From: Planctomycetota bacterium
GTDB taxonomy: Bacteria > Planctomycetota > UBA1135 > UBA2386
DNA: 26,964 bases
NCBI GenBank assembly: GCA_020425885.1
Contig: JAGQRA010000768.1
Coordinates: forward strand, 1-26,964
Reading direction: 5' to 3'
The notes beneath the pieces were generated by a model. It ran no database searches and was not told the origin of the DNA. It saw only the letters and a list, made by a program, of their open reading frames with translations. The number at the start of each line of letters is the position of its first letter. The stretch's first letter is position 1. Shown here in pieces: positions 24,951 to 26,964 of the stretch. The position numbers were made by a program, and so were the translations under genes.

Positions 24951-25061
24951 GTTCCGCTCGGCGATCGCCCGCGCGGTTGGACTGCGATGGCACCGACGAC
25001 CTGGCCCGAACTGCGCATTGCCCCCTGCCCATCCCGGAGCAGACGGCGGATACTCTGTGCC

Positions 25062-25676
25062 ATGGACCTCGCTCGAACGCTCGACCTGGCCCGCGCCGGT
25101 GACGCGACCGCGCAGAACGACCTGATCGCGCATTTCTACCAGCGCACGGCGGCCATGGTGCACCGCCAGCTGCAGGCCCGGCTGCGCCCGCAACAGCACG
25201 CCATGCTGCGCCAGCTCAGCACCGGCGATGTCGTCCAGGAGGTGTTCGTCGAGGTCCTGCGCGGACTCGATCGCTGGGACGGCGACAGCGAGGAGGCCTT
25301 CACCGCGCTGCTGGCGACCCTGGTCGAACATCGCATCGTCGACCAGATCCGCCGCAGCCAGGCGGCGCGACGCGACGTGCGTCGTCACGGCGATGCCGGC
25401 CCGGCGACGGTCGGCGCCGTCACCCCGCAGCACGGCCCCGGGACGATGGCGGCGAGCAACGAGGAGCTCACGATCTACCGCAGCGTGCTCGACACGTTCA
25501 CCGAACGTGAGCGGGCGCTGCTGTCGTTGCGGCTCGAGGACGGACTCGAGTTCGCCGCGCTCGCCGAGCGCCTCGCCTACCCTTCGCCTGACGCCGCCCG
25601 CAAGGCCTTCCACACCGCCGAGGCCCGGCTCCTGTTGCGGCTGCGACAACGCGGCATCGAGGGAGGCGGGAGGTGA
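25062..25676 (+). CDS. ECF-type RNA polymerase sigma factor coupled to a Ser/Thr kinase
   Basis: The 204-residue product has region 2 at about 15-100, with S-T-G-D-V-V-Q-E-V-F (53-62) and the helix L-A-T-L-V-E-H-R-I-V-D-Q-I-R-R-S. A linker with a Gly/Thr-rich segment is followed by region 4 at about 147-199 (F-T-E-R-E-R-A-L-L-S-L-R-L-E-D-G-L, then F-A-A-L-A-E-R-L with the recognition helix D-A-A-R-K-A-F-H-T-A-E-A-R-L). It is longer than the other ECF factor and has the style of planctomycete ECF proteins linked to kinases. The ATG at 25062 is the first in frame that opens onto the fold. Its TGA overlaps the kinase GTG as GTGA. No anti-sigma factor gene is seen; the kinase may take that role. 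Confidence 0.85.
   Translation: MDLARTLDLARAGDATAQNDLIAHFYQRTAAMVHRQLQARLRPQQHAMLRQLSTGDVVQEVFVEVLRGLDRWDGDSEEAFTALLATLVEHRIVDQIRRSQAARRDVRRHGDAGPATVGAVTPQHGPGTMAASNEELTIYRSVLDTFTERERALLSLRLEDGLEFAALAERLAYPSPDAARKAFHTAEARLLLRLRQRGIEGGGR
25661..25666 (+). promoter_or_regulatory. Shine-Dalgarno for the kinase gene inside the sigma factor gene
   Basis: GGGAGG lies six bases before the GTG at 25673, inside the last codons of the sigma factor gene. It supports the overlapping GTG start of the kinase. Confidence 0.65.
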
Positions 25677-26964
25677 ACGCGCTGCCGCACGACGACGAGG
25701 ACCTGCTGGCGGAGCTGCTCGGCCAGGCGCTCGAGGCCAGCGATCGCGGCGCCGAGCCCGACCTCGCCGCGCTGTGCGGCGACCGCCAGGACCTCGTGCC
25801 CGAGCTCGCCGCCGCGCTCGGCATGCGCGGCGACCTGCCGGGTCTGCACGGACGCGCCAGCACCGCGGACGATCACAGCGGCCGCATCCTCGCCGGCCGC
25901 TACCGGCTCGATCAGGCCATCGGTCAGGGTGCCGTCGGCGCCGTGTTCCGGGCCCGCGACCTGCGCCTCGACCGCGACGTCGCCGTCAAGCTCCTGCATC
26001 ACGGCCTGTTCAGCTCGCCGGACACCGAGGCGCGTTTCCACCGCGAGGCCGAGGTCCTGGCCCAGAACGAGCACCCGCACATCGTCCGCATCTACGACCA
26101 GGGTCGCGACGACGACGGCGCCGCGTTCCTCGTCACCGAGCTGCTGCGCGGGGCCAGCCTGCAGACCGTGCTCGACGCCTCGCGCGCGGCCATGCCCGAC
26201 GGCCCCGACGGCCGGCGCTTCGCCGCCAACGACTGGCTGCGCGAGCTGCTGCCTGCGGCGGATCTCGAACACAGCTACCTGCGCCAGGTCGTGACCTGGA
26301 TCCGACAGCTCACCACAGGCCTCGCGACCGCGCACGGTCAGGGCGTGTTCCACCGCGACATCAAGCCGTCGAACATCTGGATCCGCGACGACGGCAGCGC
26401 CGTGCTGCTCGACTTCGGCATCGCCGCCCGCGACGGCGATCCGTCGATGACCCTGCCGAGCGCGATCGTCGGCACGCCCTGCTACATGGCGCCCGAACAG
26501 GCCGGCGGGCGCCCCGAACCGAAGCCGACGATCGATGTCTACGGCCTGACCGCGACGCTGTATCACCTGCTGACCCTGACACCGCCGCACGAAGGCGATC
26601 TGCAGACCGTGCTGCGCGCCGTCGTCGCCGAGGATCCCGAACCGGCGACCTGGCGGCACCCCGGCCTGCCGCGCGATCTGCAGGCGATCCTCGACTGCGG
26701 TCTCGAACACGATCTCGGCCGCCGCTATCCGACCGTCGACGGACTCGGCCAGGACCTCGCGGCCTTCCTCGATCACCGCCCGGTCTCGGTGCGACCGATC
26801 GGGCCGCTGCATCGCTTCGCCCGCCGTTGCCGGCGGCGACCGGCGCGCACGCTGTCGTTCGTGCTCGGCGCCGGACTGGTCGCCGTGCTGGTGCTGGTGG
26901 TGCCGCTGTGGGCGGCGCTCGAGCTGCAGGCCGCCAATGACGAACGCGATGCACTGCTGGCCCA
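25673..26964 (+). CDS. Hanks-type serine/threonine protein kinase, membrane-anchored (cut by window edge)
   Basis: From the GTG at 25673 the frame stays open to the window end (430 complete codons). An N-terminal region of about 70 residues precedes the kinase domain. The Gly-rich loop I-G-Q-G-A-V-G is at 83-89, the ATP Lys in V-A-V-K at 106, the catalytic H-R-D at 227-229 with K-P-S-N, the D-F-G at 247-249 and A-P-E at 273-275. A predicted membrane helix at about 394-416 follows, and the extracytoplasmic part lies outside the window. All catalytic residues are present. An insertion rich in charged residues lies between the hinge and the helix before H-R-D. It is coupled to the ECF sigma factor, which suggests phosphorylation-linked control of that factor. 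A stop within the window was checked for and not found. Confidence 0.9.
   Translation, partial: MNALPHDDEDLLAELLGQALEASDRGAEPDLAALCGDRQDLVPELAAALGMRGDLPGLHGRASTADDHSGRILAGRYRLDQAIGQGAVGAVFRARDLRLDRDVAVKLLHHGLFSSPDTEARFHREAEVLAQNEHPHIVRIYDQGRDDDGAAFLVTELLRGASLQTVLDASRAAMPDGPDGRRFAANDWLRELLPAADLEHSYLRQVVTWIRQLTTGLATAHGQGVFHRDIKPSNIWIRDDGSAVLLDFGIAARDGDPSMTLPSAIVGTPCYMAPEQAGGRPEPKPTIDVYGLTATLYHLLTLTPPHEGDLQTVLRAVVAEDPEPATWRHPGLPRDLQAILDCGLEHDLGRRYPTVDGLGQDLAAFLDHRPVSVRPIGPLHRFARRCRRRPARTLSFVLGAGLVAVLVLVVPLWAALELQAANDERDALLA

Overview
The window is GC-rich, densely coding bacterial chromosome. Several signs point to Planctomycetota, probably a deep-branching lineage. There are several large secreted proteins (kelch, FG-GAP, beta-propeller) that share a roughly 100-residue accessory domain. 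There are two ECF sigma factors, one translationally coupled to a membrane-anchored Hanks-type Ser/Thr kinase and the other to a membrane-anchored leucine-rich-repeat protein. There is also an alpha/alpha-toroid secreted protein. This placement is inferred from gene content; there is no rRNA or marker gene to confirm it. No CRISPR array, insertion sequence, tRNA or rRNA was found.

Layout. 1-1642 (minus): a PQQ-type sugar dehydrogenase followed by the start of a TonB-like protein that runs off the left edge. 1707-2468 (plus): a lone ABC-transporter ATPase. 2475-4800 (minus): a secreted kelch protein, then an HTH/shikimate-kinase fusion regulator of BoxR-like architecture. 4812-5189: a non-coding stretch with a candidate structured RNA of about 205 nt ending in the strongest terminator of the window, directly ahead of an ATP:cob(I)alamin adenosyltransferase (5190-5738). 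5801-10094 (minus): a secreted multi-domain Ig-like protein, an N-formylglutamate amidohydrolase-like enzyme, a proline dehydrogenase and a small TfoX/YjbR-like protein; the two enzymes both lead to glutamate. 10164-11652 (plus): a small lipoprotein and thioredoxin reductase trxB. 11672-13426 (minus): a toroid-fold secreted protein. 13705-17229 (plus): a secreted propeller protein, then a 42-residue membrane peptide whose stop overlaps the start of a tandem ThyX-like protein. 17235-18779 (minus): a secreted FG-GAP protein. 18974-19963 (plus): a two-helix RCK potassium channel. 19985-21445 (minus): a second secreted kelch protein. 21690-21958 (plus): a frameshifted orphan copy of the shared accessory domain. 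21961-24804 (minus): an orphan ParB-like protein, an ECF sigma factor and the LRR membrane protein. 25062-26964 (plus, divergent): a second ECF sigma factor and a Ser/Thr kinase cut by the right edge.

How the genes may work together. The right end looks like two back-to-back sigma-factor signalling modules built the same way: the sigma stop codon overlaps a GTG start of a membrane gene that has its own Shine-Dalgarno. The centre holds an envelope or secretome repertoire. The most unusual items are the tandem ThyX protein with its coupled micropeptide, the leader-like RNA before the cobalamin adenosyltransferase, and the reuse and decay of the shared secreted-protein domain. Long open frames opposite real genes are common here because of the high GC content and were treated as shadows.
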